NCBI GenBank assembly: GCA_034189755.1
Contig: JAXIHJ010000059.1
Coordinates: forward strand, 1-16,806
Origin: JAXIHJ01 sp034189755
GTDB taxonomy: Bacteria; Planctomycetota; Phycisphaerae; SM23-33
Length of the DNA: 16,806 nt
Reading direction: 5' to 3'
In this document: piece by piece, positions 6,942 through 14,207 of the stretch
How the letters are laid out: each line of letters starts with the position of its first letter
Position numbering within the stretch: the stretch's first letter is position 1
Program-made: the position numbers and the translations under genes
Notes under the pieces: generated by a model
What the model was told of the DNA's origin: nothing
The model's input: only the letters and a program-made list of their open reading frames with translations
Database searches by the model: none

Positions 6942-7922
6942 CTATTCCAGGATGGTGGTGTACTCCGCCGGCAGATGGACGCTCCGGCCGTGGTCGTCGA
7001 ACAGTATCAGGCCCTTAAGCGGATCAACGTCGCTGACCCGGCCGGTGTATCGCCGCCTGCGGCACAGCGCCGTAATCCGTTCGTTCATCATCCCGCACCG
7101 TGACATCCACTGCGAGTGCAGCTTGTCCAGCTTGCCGGCTGTGATACGTGCTACCCACTTATCCATGCGGCGAAGTACGCAGCGGACGACCTCGATTCGC
7201 TCTACGGGCCGGCCTACGTGCTCGGCCAGGGCGATTGCAGGCCTGTCAACGTCCTCCGGCGGCGGGGCGGCGTTGACGTTGATTCCGATGCCGATTACCA
7301 CGCATCGCCGCTTCTGCCGCCGGCGCGTCTGCACCAGCACGCCGGCCAGCTTGCCCGCATCCAGCATCACGTCGTTGGGCCACTTCAGCCGGCAGGCGAT
7401 GGTTCGGCCGTCGGCTGCACAGGCGGCCTCGACGCCTTCGGCGACGGCCAGGCCTGCGGCTATGGTCAACGTATCATGGCAGGGCGCATCCGGCCGGTCG
7501 GTCAGCAGCACGCTCATCATGATGTTCAGGCCCGGCGGGCTTAGCCATCGCCGGCCGGCCCGCCCCCGCCCGCGACGCTGATACTCTGCCAGCACGACCA
7601 GGCCGTCGGCGCCGGTCTGGGCCGATGAGTCGAACGCCACGTCGTTGGTGGAATCGACCTCCGCGAAGACGATCGCGTGCCGCCCGATCCGCCGCGTGCC
7701 GAGTTGCCGCTCGATAAGGTGTGCATCGAGCGCAACCGGCCGGCTGAGCCTCACGCCGTGTGCGGGTGAAAATTCAAGCCTGTGCCCGCCGGCCTGCAAC
7801 TGCTCAATCGCCGCGTCAAGCTGCACGCGCCGAACGCCGGCGTCGCGGGCAAGCTCGGCCAGCGAAAAAAAAACGTCGCCGCGATCGTACAGAAGCTCCA
7901 TGATGCGACTCGCACTCTGCAT
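6942..7922 (-). CDS. birA: Biotin-[acetyl-CoA-carboxylase] ligase with N-terminal HTH
   Basis: BirA makes biotinyl-AMP and attaches biotin to the carrier protein of acetyl-CoA carboxylase. The 326-residue protein has an N-terminal winged-helix region (about 1-62; LAELARDAGVRRVQLDAAIEQL), so it may also repress transcription as the two-domain BirA of E. coli does. The catalytic domain has DSTN (90-93), GRGRAGRRW (118-126), the biotinyl-AMP loop, then KWPNDV (180-185), GKLAGVLVQ (190-198) and GIGINVN (211-217). The C-terminal SH3-like domain ends the chain (about 280-326). The ATG at 7922 is preceded by CGGAGCGAAG. nadC ends 40 bp upstream on the same strand, so the two probably form an operon, a common pairing. 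No biotin synthesis gene or BirA operator is visible here. Confidence 0.94.
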   Translation of the reverse strand: MQSASRIMELLYDRGDVFFSLAELARDAGVRRVQLDAAIEQLQAGGHRLEFSPAHGVRLSRPVALDAHLIERQLGTRRIGRHAIVFAEVDSTNDVAFDSSAQTGADGLVVLAEYQRRGRGRAGRRWLSPPGLNIMMSVLLTDRPDAPCHDTLTIAAGLAVAEGVEAACAADGRTIACRLKWPNDVMLDAGKLAGVLVQTRRRQKRRCVVIGIGINVNAAPPPEDVDRPAIALAEHVGRPVERIEVVRCVLRRMDKWVARITAGKLDKLHSQWMSRCGMMNERITALCRRRRYTGRVSDVDPLKGLILFDDHGRSVHLPAEYTTILE

Positions 7923-7962
7923 GACTGCTTCGCTCCGTAAGCCCGTTGGCGAGTTGACGGTT

Positions 7963-8859
7963 TCAATCCACTTCTATGTCCAGCGCGATGTCCACAGCCG
8001 CCGCCGAGTGGGTCAGCGCACCGACGGCGATGCGCTGCACGCCCGTTTGGGCCACCGCGCGGACGTTGTCGAGCGTAATGCCGCCGGATGCCTCCAGCTC
8101 GACCTTGCCGGCCAGGCCCGCGGTGTTTAGCTGCCGGACGGCCTGGCGCAGTTGGGCCGGCGAAAAATTGTCCAGCAGAATGATGTCCACCGGCAGCGTC
8201 AGCGCGACCTCGAACTGGGCGAGAGTATCGACCTCCAGCTCGATGAACGCGTGTGCGCCCAGGTACGGGCGAAGCCGCTCAAGCTCCCGGCCGGCGGCGG
8301 TGATCGGGTCCTTGCCCTCGGCGCGGGCCAGCACGGCCAGGTGATTGTCCTTTATCAGCACGGCGTCGTAGAGACCCTTGCGGTGGTTCCTGCCGCCGCC
8401 GGCGCGAACGGCGTACTTCTCCAGCTCGCGCCATGCCGGGATGGTCTTCCGCGTGTCGTATATCTCCGCAGCCGTGCCGGCGACGGCGTCGACGTAATCA
8501 CGCGTGGTGGTGGCGATTCCGCTGAGACGCTGGAGAAAATTCAGCGCGACGCGCTCGGCCGACATTATGCCCCTGGCCGGCCCGGCCCACTCGGCCAGGA
8601 CGGCGTCGGCCTCGAGATGCCGGCCTTCGGCAGCGAACGTTTGGGTGTGAATCTGGCCGTCATAGGAAACCGCGATCGCCTCCAGCAGCGCGCCGCCGCA
8701 GAGAATCATCGGCTGGCGGGCACGGAACCGCGCGTGCGCCCGCACATCCGCCGGCAGGATCGCACTGGTAACGTCGCCGGAGCCGAGGTCCTCGGCCCGC
8801 GCCATCTCCAGCAGACGCCACAGGTTCTTGCGCTCCTTATTGCCCGGTTGAATCGTCAT
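7963..8859 (-). CDS. nadC: Nicotinate-nucleotide pyrophosphorylase (carboxylating)
   Basis: NadC (quinolinate phosphoribosyltransferase) makes nicotinate mononucleotide from quinolinate and PRPP in de novo NAD synthesis. The 298-residue chain is full length. Conserved parts are EDLGSGDVTS (23-32), RVALNFLQRLSGIAT (103-117), YDTRKTIPAWR (134-144), RAGGGRNHRKGLYDAVLIKDNH (from 152), ELEVD (207-211), ILLDNF (227-232) and ELEASGGI (254-261). The open frame extends to 9069, but that extension runs into the repeat element and is not conserved. I place the start at ATG 8859, which has GAAGGAAT six bases upstream. It is the first gene of the nadC-birA pair. The genes for NadA and NadB are not in the window. 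Confidence 0.95.
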   Translation of the reverse strand: MTIQPGNKERKNLWRLLEMARAEDLGSGDVTSAILPADVRAHARFRARQPMILCGGALLEAIAVSYDGQIHTQTFAAEGRHLEADAVLAEWAGPARGIMSAERVALNFLQRLSGIATTTRDYVDAVAGTAAEIYDTRKTIPAWRELEKYAVRAGGGRNHRKGLYDAVLIKDNHLAVLARAEGKDPITAAGRELERLRPYLGAHAFIELEVDTLAQFEVALTLPVDIILLDNFSPAQLRQAVRQLNTAGLAGKVELEASGGITLDNVRAVAQTGVQRIAVGALTHSAAAVDIALDIEVD

Positions 8860-9000
8860 GGGTATTCCTTCAGTAATAAGAGGATAACCGAAGAACCGAT
8901 TCGATAAAAGATGCCATCGGCTTCTCAGCCGACCGGCAGGACACGCCGGCCCGCAGCGGCAGCGGGGGGTAACATTTGTATTTCCGATAACCCATGTCAG
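8860..9000. repeat. nadC upstream region with tandem GC-rich hairpins next to the transposase relic
   Basis: Between the nadC start and the palindrome at 9001 there is no gene. Two hairpins lie in tandem: TCGGCT/AGCCGA with TCTC loop (8917-8922 with 8927-8932) and CCGGC/GCCGG (8933-8937 with 8945-8949). The nadC promoter must lie here or in the repeat element, but I cannot identify it. The hairpins may be the outer end of the mobile element or independent. Confidence 0.35.
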
Positions 9001-9062
9001 CCCACGGCGGAAGCCGTGGGGAAAGATAATCGGCTCCCCATACAATAAAGCCCTGAAAGGGC
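9001..9062. repeat. REP-like palindrome module, right-hand end of transposase relic (3' side)
   Basis: CCCACGGC-GGAA-GCCGTGGG at 9001-9020 is a perfect 8-bp hairpin. About 30 nt on, GCCCT-GAA-AGGGC (9050-9062) is a second hairpin. The same two-part arrangement, in the same orientation and with a shared ATTGT in the spacer when read on the minus strand, occurs on the other side of the transposase (9529-9590). This marks it as part of the mobile element. Confidence 0.6.
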
Positions 9063-9072
9063 GGCACACACG

Positions 9073-9464
9073 TCAGTCTGATAATGCCTGTGAATCGTAT
9101 TTCACGCCATGTCGTTGGAGCAACGCGATCAATTCCTCATCGAAGCTCATCTTTTTGTGGTGTTCTTGTTGGTCGTTGATGTATTTCACCACCTTCGCCC
9201 GCGCCGACTCGCTCACCGTGAACGCTGCATATCCCGTCTGCCATCCCAAGCCGTTCAGTTCGGGCCAATTCTCGTGAAGCCACTTCGAGAAATTCGCCTT
9301 AATGACGCGAATTGCGTCGCAAACGTTCGTGGTGGGCTTGAGTTCCAAAAGCAGATGGCGATGGTCAGCCGTTCCTTTTCAGAGATAGGGTCTTTCAGTA
9401 TTGCCCGCTTGCCTTTAGTGCCGAAGACGCAATGAAATAACAACTTCGTCAAGGAATGGCTCAT
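9073..9464 (-). pseudogene. IS200-like Y1 transposase, internal deletion and frameshift
   Basis: The gene begins with the typical MSHSLTKLLFHCVFGTKGKR (ATG 9464, preceded by GAAGGGG) and continues to about ISEKERL. From about 9369 the family sequence resumes in another frame: ADHRHLLLELKPTTNV holds the HUH histidines (9355-9366), then FSKWLHENWPELNGLGWQTGYAAF, the catalytic-Tyr helix VVKYINDQQEHHKK and the end at 9073. Between ERL and ADHRH relatives have roughly 20-30 more residues, so about that much coding DNA is missing and the frame no longer matches. GCTG is at the join on both sides of the reading, suggesting deletion between short repeats. Neither half alone should transpose. This family is called Y1_Tnp, IS200-like or REP-associated tyrosine transposase. 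Confidence 0.8.
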
Positions 9465-9487
9465 GTGTGCCCCTTCAGAATTGTGTC

Positions 9488-9590
9488 GCCCCTAAAGGGG
9501 CTTTTTTATTGTGTGGCCCGTTCTTAATCCCACGGCGGGAGCCGTGGGGAACAAGGTGGTCCCGACAATATATTCAACCCCTTCGGGGGC
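9488..9590. repeat. REP-like palindrome cluster upstream of transposase relic
   Basis: CCCACGGC-GGGA-GCCGTGGG (9529-9548) is flanked by two small hairpins: GCCCC-TAAA-GGGGC followed by six T (9488-9507), and CCCC-TTC-GGGG (9578-9588). The central palindrome therefore serves two head-to-head modules. GCCCC hairpin plus T-run would also work as a plus-strand terminator, but no plus-strand gene leads into it. The remaining bases up to the uvrB stop (9627) are non-coding. Confidence 0.55.
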
Positions 9591-9626
9591 AGCACATTTT
9601 GTCTGTTTCGTTCGCGTTGTTCGCGG

Positions 9627-11657
9627 CTATTTTTTCGCCCGCCGGCCTTTGCGTCCGGTCTTTTTCGGCGGGCGGGCGATATCGTCGGATGCATCTTCGC
9701 CCTTCAGCTCGGCTATACGGTCGCGGAGCAGGGCGGCCTTCTCGAACTGAAGCGCCTCGGCTGCGGCGAACATGTCTCTTTCCAGTTCGGCAATCAATTC
9801 CGCACGGTCGTATTCATCTTCCGAAGCGTTAACCGCCTCGCGCGCGACCTGGCGTGCGCGGAGCTGGTCGGCCAGGGCGGTGCGAATAGCCTTACGGATG
9901 GTCTGCGGCGTAATGTTGTTTTCGGCGTTGTAGGCGATTTGCGTTTTTCGGCGGCGTGCGGTTTCGTCGATAGCCTGTTTCATCGCGTCGGTTACCCGGT
10001 CTCCGTAGAGCAGCACTTGTGCGTTTACGTTGCGTGCGCATCGGCCTATGGTCTGGACGAGGCTCGTAGCCGAGCGCAGGAACCCGGCCTTGTCGGCGTC
10101 GAGGATGCACACCAGCGAGACCTCCGGCAGGTCCAGCCCCTCCCGCAGCAGGTTCACTCCGACCAGCACGTCGAACTTTCCTTCGCGCAGGTCGCGCAAA
10201 ATATCCACGCGCTCGAGCGTGTCTATCTCGCTGTGGAGGTACTTGCAGCGGAACTGCTCGTTGCGGATGTACTCGGCCAGGTCCTCGGCCAGTCGCTTGG
10301 TGAGCGTGGTAATCAGCGTACGTTCGCCGGCGGCGACGCGATGTTTGATTTCGGCCAGCAGGTCGGCCACCTGCCCTTTCGCCGGGCGAACCTCGACGGC
10401 GGGGTCCACCAGGCCGGTCGGGCGGATAATCTGTTCGACAACTTCACCGCCGGCTGAGGTTATCTCCCAGTCGCCAGGCGTGGCCGAGACGAATATCACC
10501 TGTTTCCAGAGCTGCTGAAACTCCTCGAACCGCAGCGGGCGGTTGTCCAGCGCGCTTGGCAGGCGGAAGCCGTGTTCCACGAGCACTTCCTTTCGGCTGC
10601 GATCGCCGTTGTACATCGCGCGAAGCTGGGGCAGCGTTACGTGCGACTCGTCGATAATCAGCAGGAAGTCGTCTGCGAAGTAGTCTATCAGCGTATAGGG
10701 CCTCTCGCCTTCGGCCCGGCCGTCCAGGTGCCGCGAGTAGTTCTCGATGCCGGGGCAGTAGCCTACCTCCACGAGCATCTCCATGTCGTACTGCGTCCTG
10801 GCCGAAAGACGCTGCGCCTCCAGCAGCTTGCCGGCGTTTTTCAATTCTATCAGGCGGTTTTCCAGCTCGGCCTTTACCGAGACAACGGCCCGCTCGATGG
10901 TCTCTTCCGGCGCGACGTAGTGCACGGCCGGATATATAAACGCCTGGTCCGTCTCGCTGAGCGCGTCGCCGGTAATCGGGTTAATCAGGCTAATCGCCTC
11001 CACCCGGTCGCCGAACGTCTGCACCTGATAGCCGAACTGTTCGTAGGCCGGGTAGATGTCGATGGTGTCGCCACGGACGCGGAACGTGCCTCGCTTAAAG
11101 TCCATGTCGTTGCGGTTGTATTGAAGGCTCACTAAACTTCGCAGCAGCTCGTGGCGCTGACAGCTCTGGCCGACGCGAATGGGGACGACCATTTTCTTGT
11201 ATTCCTCCGGCGAGCCGAGACCGAAGATGCACGATACGCTGGCGACGATGGCCACGTCGCGGCGCGTGGTCAGGCTGGTCGTGGCGCTCAGGCGAAGGCG
11301 GTCGAGGTCTTCATTTTTAGAGGCGTCTTTCTCGATATAGATGTCACGCTGCGGAATGTACGCCTCAGGCTGATAGTAATCGTAGTAGCTTACGAAGTAC
11401 TCCACGGCGTTTTCGGGAAAAAGCTCCCTGAACTCCTCGTAGAGCTGTGCGGCGAGCGTTTTGTTGTGGCTGATGATCAGTGCGGGCTTTTGCGACTGCG
11501 CGATGACGTGGGCCATCGTGAACGTCTTGCCGCTGCCGGTAACGCCCAGCAGCACGTTGTACCGCTGGCCCCGGCGGCAATTCCGCACCATTTGCCTGAT
11601 AGCCGCCGGCTGATCGCCCCGTGGCTGCATCTCTGAAATGACTTTGAACTTGGGCAT
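9627..11657 (-). CDS. uvrB: Excinuclease ABC subunit B
   Basis: UvrB is the damage-verifying helicase-like subunit of nucleotide excision repair, working with UvrA and UvrC. The 676-residue chain is complete. Walker A GVTGSGKT is at 38-45, the damage-probing beta-hairpin YYDYYQPEAY at 91-100, Walker B DESH at 336-339, VSATPG at 390-395, GVNLLREGLDLPEV (500-513) and QTIGRCARN (535-543), and the C-terminal UVR motif that contacts UvrC covers about 619-654. The usual second Ala in QTIGRAARN is Cys here. A basic tail (RPPKKTGRKGRRAKK) ends it. I start at ATG 11657 with CAGAGG upstream; the frame extends to 11720 but those residues are not conserved and would start upstream of the predicted promoter. 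uvrA and uvrC are not in the window. Confidence 0.97.
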   Translation of the reverse strand: MPKFKVISEMQPRGDQPAAIRQMVRNCRRGQRYNVLLGVTGSGKTFTMAHVIAQSQKPALIISHNKTLAAQLYEEFRELFPENAVEYFVSYYDYYQPEAYIPQRDIYIEKDASKNEDLDRLRLSATTSLTTRRDVAIVASVSCIFGLGSPEEYKKMVVPIRVGQSCQRHELLRSLVSLQYNRNDMDFKRGTFRVRGDTIDIYPAYEQFGYQVQTFGDRVEAISLINPITGDALSETDQAFIYPAVHYVAPEETIERAVVSVKAELENRLIELKNAGKLLEAQRLSARTQYDMEMLVEVGYCPGIENYSRHLDGRAEGERPYTLIDYFADDFLLIIDESHVTLPQLRAMYNGDRSRKEVLVEHGFRLPSALDNRPLRFEEFQQLWKQVIFVSATPGDWEITSAGGEVVEQIIRPTGLVDPAVEVRPAKGQVADLLAEIKHRVAAGERTLITTLTKRLAEDLAEYIRNEQFRCKYLHSEIDTLERVDILRDLREGKFDVLVGVNLLREGLDLPEVSLVCILDADKAGFLRSATSLVQTIGRCARNVNAQVLLYGDRVTDAMKQAIDETARRRKTQIAYNAENNITPQTIRKAIRTALADQLRARQVAREAVNASEDEYDRAELIAELERDMFAAAEALQFEKAALLRDRIAELKGEDASDDIARPPKKTGRKGRRAKK

Positions 11658-11660
11658 GCA

Positions 11661-11711
11661 AGGGCCTCTGTACGAACAGCGGTGTATTCCGAACACCGCA
11701 TTATAACGAAC
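11661..11711 (-). promoter_or_regulatory. Three GTTCG repeats at 17-nt spacing over the uvrB start region
   Basis: Read on the minus strand, GTTCG occurs at 11711, 11694 and 11677, exactly 17 nt apart, overlapping the -10 box and the likely transcription start. The first two 17-mers agree at 11 positions. Evenly spaced half-sites facing the same way could be operator sites for a repressor. It is not the GTTC-N7-GTTC LexA site of alphaproteobacteria, nor a standard GAAC-N4-GTTC box. Confidence 0.3.
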
Positions 11712-11728
11712 CGCCCGCAATAGGTCTT
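11700..11728 (-). promoter_or_regulatory. uvrB promoter with consensus TATAAT and poor -35
   Basis: TATAAT (11705-11700, minus strand) is a perfect -10 box. The hexamer 17 nt upstream is AAGACC (11728-11723), a weak -35, which suggests either activation or an extended contact elsewhere. Directly downstream, GCGGTGT/ACACCGC (11679-11685 with 11693-11699) forms a 7-bp inverted repeat across the expected start of transcription. The leader to ATG 11657 would be about 36 nt. Confidence 0.5.
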
Positions 11729-11819
11729 GGAGATTCGGCTGTTAGATGTTTCACTGTTAGAGTGTTAAATCAGTGTCTGCCTTTCGGGGGTCCTGTCCAG
11801 TTGGAAAGGAGTGGAAGCC

Positions 11820-12023
11820 GTGACTGAGACAGCGAGAAAACAGAAAGGTGGAGAAAGTTGGCAGGACGGAGCCGTATTGCTGCCGTACGCCGCACGTCTG
11901 CATCTGCGGGCGGCGCTGGAGCAAATGGACTTGCTATTAGAGACGCAGCAGGTGGATGCCGGCTTGTCGCACCTGCTTTCACTGCTGCGACATTTGCGTG
12001 CCCTGAAATGGAGTGTCGGATAG
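11820..12023 (+). CDS. Small hypothetical protein, 67 residues
   Basis: I know no family for it. The GTG start at 11820 is preceded by AAAGGAG at 11805-11811, one of the best Shine-Dalgarno sequences in the window, 8 nt away; a GTG at 11811 in the same frame would overlap that site. The protein is MTETARKQKGGESWQDGAVL and then a long amphipathic, Leu-rich stretch (about 26-63, LHLRAALEQMDLLLETQQVDAG and LSHLLSLLRHLRALKW), likely one or two helices without a signal peptide. A strong hairpin stands 21 bp after the stop, so the gene may be a separate transcription unit between uvrB (divergent) and dapL. Reality of the gene rests on the ribosome site, the terminator and reasonable codon use. Confidence 0.5.
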   Translation: MTETARKQKGGESWQDGAVLLPYAARLHLRAALEQMDLLLETQQVDAGLSHLLSLLRHLRALKWSVG

Positions 12024-12044
12024 GCACGTTATTCTTCTGCGATT

Positions 12045-12076
12045 GTGCCGGCGGCGGCTTGCCCCGCCGCCGGCGC
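12045..12076 (+). terminator. Strong GC hairpin after the small gene
   Basis: A 13-bp stem (GCCGGCGGCGG pairing with CCGCCGCCGGC, plus an outer G-C and a T-G pair) closes a 6-nt loop, followed by ATTTCTT. It lies between the small gene and the dapL promoter. The T-run is imperfect, so it may be a weak or factor-aided terminator. Confidence 0.6.
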
Positions 12077-12091
12077 ATTTCTTGCCGGCGG

Positions 12092-12119
12092 TTGCCAGCC
12101 GCCCGGCACCTGTTACAAT
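12092..12119 (+). promoter_or_regulatory. dapL promoter TTGCCA-16-TACAAT
   Basis: TTGCCA (12092-12097) and TACAAT (12114-12119) each match consensus at five of six positions with 16 nt between them. Transcription would begin near 12126, leaving a 26-nt leader that carries the GAAAGGG ribosome site for the ATG at 12152. This also argues against the longer reading frame that starts at 11858. Confidence 0.65.
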
Positions 12120-12151
12120 GCCGTTCGTCAAAAGCTGAAAGGGCTACTTTT

Positions 12152-13330
12152 ATGGAAGTTGAACAATCAGAACGACTGAACAAACTGCCCCCGTATCTTT
12201 TCGCCGACCTGCGGCGCAAGATTGCCGCCGCCCGCGCCGCCGGCGAGAAGGTAATCACTCTCGGCATCGGCGATCCGGACTCGCCCGCCCCGGAGCCGGT
12301 CGTGCAGGAGCTGGTCCGGGCGATTGGCGACGCTTTAGACCCCGACCGCCACCGCTACGGCTGCGATTCGCCCGTGCCGCAACTGCCCGAGGCAATCCGG
12401 AATTTCTACCGGCGCCGCTGGTCCGTAGAGCTGGAAGCCGACCAGGTCGTAGCCACCATGGGCTCCAAGGACGCCATAGTCAAGTTCGCCCTGGCGATTC
12501 TGAATCCGGGCGATATGAGCATCGCGCCTCAGCCGGGCTACCCGACGTACAACATCGGCAACGTATTCTGCGGCGCAGGGACGTACTACGCGCCGCTGCT
12601 GAAGGAAAACGACTTTTTGGTGGACTTCGACGCCATACCGACCGAGGTGCGCCGGCGGGCGAAGATTCTCTGGCTGAATTACCCGAACAACCCGACGACG
12701 GCCGTGGCGACGCCGGAATTTTTCGCCAGGGCCGTGGAGTTCGGCCGAGCCAACGACATACTCATCGCGCACGACGCGGCCTACACCGAAAATACTTACG
12801 ACGGCTACCGGGCGCCGAGCATTCTCCAGGCACCGGGCGCCGACGACACGGCGGTGGAGTTTTTCTCGCTTTCCAAGGCCTTCAGCATGACCGGCTGGCG
12901 CGTGGGCGCGATGGTCGGCAACGCCTCGGCCGTCGCGGCGCTGCGAACCGTTAAGGAGAACATCGACAACGGCTCGCTGCGGGCGGTGCAGTTCGCCGCG
13001 GCCAGGGCGCTGGACCTGGCCGAGGAAATTATCCCGTCCATCAATGCCGTTTACGCCAGGCGCCGCGACCTGGTGGTCGAGGCGCTCAACGCAGCCGGCT
13101 GGCAGATTGAGGCGCCTAAGGCCACCATCTACGTCTGGGCGCCAGTGCCTGAAAAATATGGCGGCTCATCGGCCGATTTCGCAGCCGACCTGCTGGCCAA
13201 GACCGGCGTTGTGGTTACGCCGGGACTGGGCTACGGCCAGGCCGGTGAGGGCTTTTTCCGCATCTCGCTGACATATCCCGACGACGTGCTGAAAGAGGCG
13301 ATGGAACGGATCACGCAGATGAAAACCTAA
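12152..13330 (+). CDS. dapL: LL-diaminopimelate aminotransferase
   Basis: DapL converts tetrahydrodipicolinate directly to LL-diaminopimelate using glutamate and pyridoxal phosphate, giving lysine and peptidoglycan precursor without the succinylase or acetylase steps. The 392-residue chain is a fold-type I aminotransferase. It starts with the family's signature (SERLNKLPPYLFADL, 6-20; ITLGIGDPD, 35-43). GSKDAI is at 104-109, NYPNNPT at 176-182, HDAAY at 207-211, and SLSKAFSMTGWRVG at 239-252 with Lys242 as the PLP lysine. FFRIS (368-372) holds the carboxylate-binding Arg370. The ATG at 12152 agrees with the predicted promoter and with the conserved N-terminus. A related class I/II aminotransferase such as an alanine or aspartate enzyme is possible but the N-terminal motif favours DapL. 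Confidence 0.83.
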   Translation: MEVEQSERLNKLPPYLFADLRRKIAAARAAGEKVITLGIGDPDSPAPEPVVQELVRAIGDALDPDRHRYGCDSPVPQLPEAIRNFYRRRWSVELEADQVVATMGSKDAIVKFALAILNPGDMSIAPQPGYPTYNIGNVFCGAGTYYAPLLKENDFLVDFDAIPTEVRRRAKILWLNYPNNPTTAVATPEFFARAVEFGRANDILIAHDAAYTENTYDGYRAPSILQAPGADDTAVEFFSLSKAFSMTGWRVGAMVGNASAVAALRTVKENIDNGSLRAVQFAAARALDLAEEIIPSINAVYARRRDLVVEALNAAGWQIEAPKATIYVWAPVPEKYGGSSADFAADLLAKTGVVVTPGLGYGQAGEGFFRISLTYPDDVLKEAMERITQMKT

Positions 13331-13365
13331 TCCCCATACAAGAAAGTCTGCATAGTATAAGGCTC

Positions 13366-13511
13366 CGGAAATTCCAAATACCAAGTTCCAAATAACAAAC
13401 AAACTTTAAGCTCCAGGTTCCAATTTCCCAAACACACGTTTTGTCGGATTCTGCTGTTTGGATATTTGGATATTGGAATTTGTTTGGGATTTGGGATTTG
13501 GAGTTTGGAAG
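13366..13511. repeat. Imperfect long inverted repeat of CCAAAT / ATTTGG words
   Basis: The gap 13331-13571 between dapL and the UROD-like pseudogene has no gene. The left arm (13366-13434) is built of TTCCAAAT, CCAAGTTCC, AACAAACAAA and TTCCCAAAC words, and the right arm (13455-13511) of their complements (GTTTGGATATTTGG, GGAATTTGTTTGGG, TTTGGGATTTGG). With about 20 nt between, it would form a large mismatched hairpin. It is AT-rich and low in complexity, unlike the neighbours. It may end dapL transcription or be a short mobile repeat. Confidence 0.6.
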
Positions 13512-13571
13512 TTCGCATCCGAATACATACAGTGTGTAATCGACCTTCAAAGCAACTCTGAAAGGAAGCCA

Positions 13572-14180
13572 ATGGCTATGACACCGCGCGAGCGCTGGCT
13601 GGCGCTGTTGAATGGCGAGAAGCCGGATCGCATTCCCACCGATTACTGGGCGACGGAGGAAGTAACCAAGCGGCTCCTGAAAGACCTGAAGTGCAATGAT
13701 ATCGAGGAACTGTACGACAAGCTGCACATCGACGGCGTTCACCTAATCGACGCGAAGCGGACGATTACTCACCATCCCGACGACCTGGAAGCCAACATCT
13801 GGGGCCTGCGGAGCGAAAAAGTGGCCCATGGCACCGGTTCGCCGCTTCATCCTGCCGAACCAGAAGCGGATGGCCGACCTTGCCCGCAGCCACGGCATCC
13901 ACATCTTCTACCACACCGACGGCGCTGCCCGGGCATGGAGCGCGAGGGCCTGGTCCGCGATTTCGGCGATAAGATCGGCTTCCACGGTGCGGTGGACAAC
14001 CAGCAGACGCTTCCGTTCGGCTCGGTCGATGACGTCCGCAACGAGGTGCTGGACAATATCCGCATCTTCGCTCCACCGGCGCGGTGGATTTGCGCGCCGT
14101 GCCACAACATCCAGGCGGTCTCGCCGACCGAAAACATCGTGGCGATGTACGAGACCATCCGGGAAAACGGAAAGCTCTGA
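13572..14180 (+). pseudogene. Uroporphyrinogen decarboxylase-like protein, two internal deletions
   Basis: The start MAMTPRERWLALLNGEKPDRIP (ATG 13572, GAAAGGAAG upstream) is that of the UROD-like (PF01208) proteins of about 350-380 residues, which include corrinoid methyltransferases as well as heme enzymes. Homology in frame 1 stops near 13835 (ANIWGLRSEKVAHGTG). It resumes in frame 2 (RRFILPNQKRMADLARSHGIHIFYHTDGA, to about 13926), and returns to frame 1 at RCPGMEREGLVRDFGDKIGF to the normal end (APCHNIQAVSPTENIVAMYET). From the family I estimate about 140 residues lost at the first join and about 20-25 at the second. The frame stays open over the joined parts, so a 202-residue scrambled protein could still be made. 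It should be inactive. An assembly collapse is an alternative to true decay. Confidence 0.8.
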
Positions 14181-14207
14181 TTTTAGATTTGTGCCTATGC
14201 CCTTAAA

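Larger units (their letters stand above)
9001..9590 (-). mobile_element. Decayed IS200-like / REP-associated transposase element
   Basis: About 590 bp between nadC and uvrB hold a damaged Y1 (HUH) transposase gene between two near-identical palindromes (9001-9020 and 9529-9548), each with a small GC hairpin at a similar distance. IS200/IS605 and REP-associated transposases recognise such hairpins in single-stranded DNA. The true outer ends cannot be set, because these elements make no target duplication and the family's cleavage sites are not known to me here. The transposase lacks part of its N-terminal half, so the element is probably immobile unless served by a relative elsewhere. Confidence 0.6.

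Noticed and set aside
9001..9548. Possible CRISPR repeats
   Set aside because: There are only two copies of the palindrome, 528 bp apart with a transposase gene between, not a regular array.
11661..11711. LexA box at uvrB
   Set aside because: The spacing fits neither GAAC-N4-GTTC nor GTTC-N7-GTTC; only the GTTC core is shared, so I report it as unexplained repeats.
11739..11770. CTGTTAGA repeats (11739 and 11754) and TTAAAT as promoter of the small gene
   Set aside because: The hexamer at the right distance does not resemble a -35 box; the repeat is short and may be chance.
11858..12151. 98-codon in-frame extension of dapL
   Set aside because: The sequence is unlike any aminotransferase, runs across the strong hairpin and the dapL promoter, and overlaps the better supported small gene.
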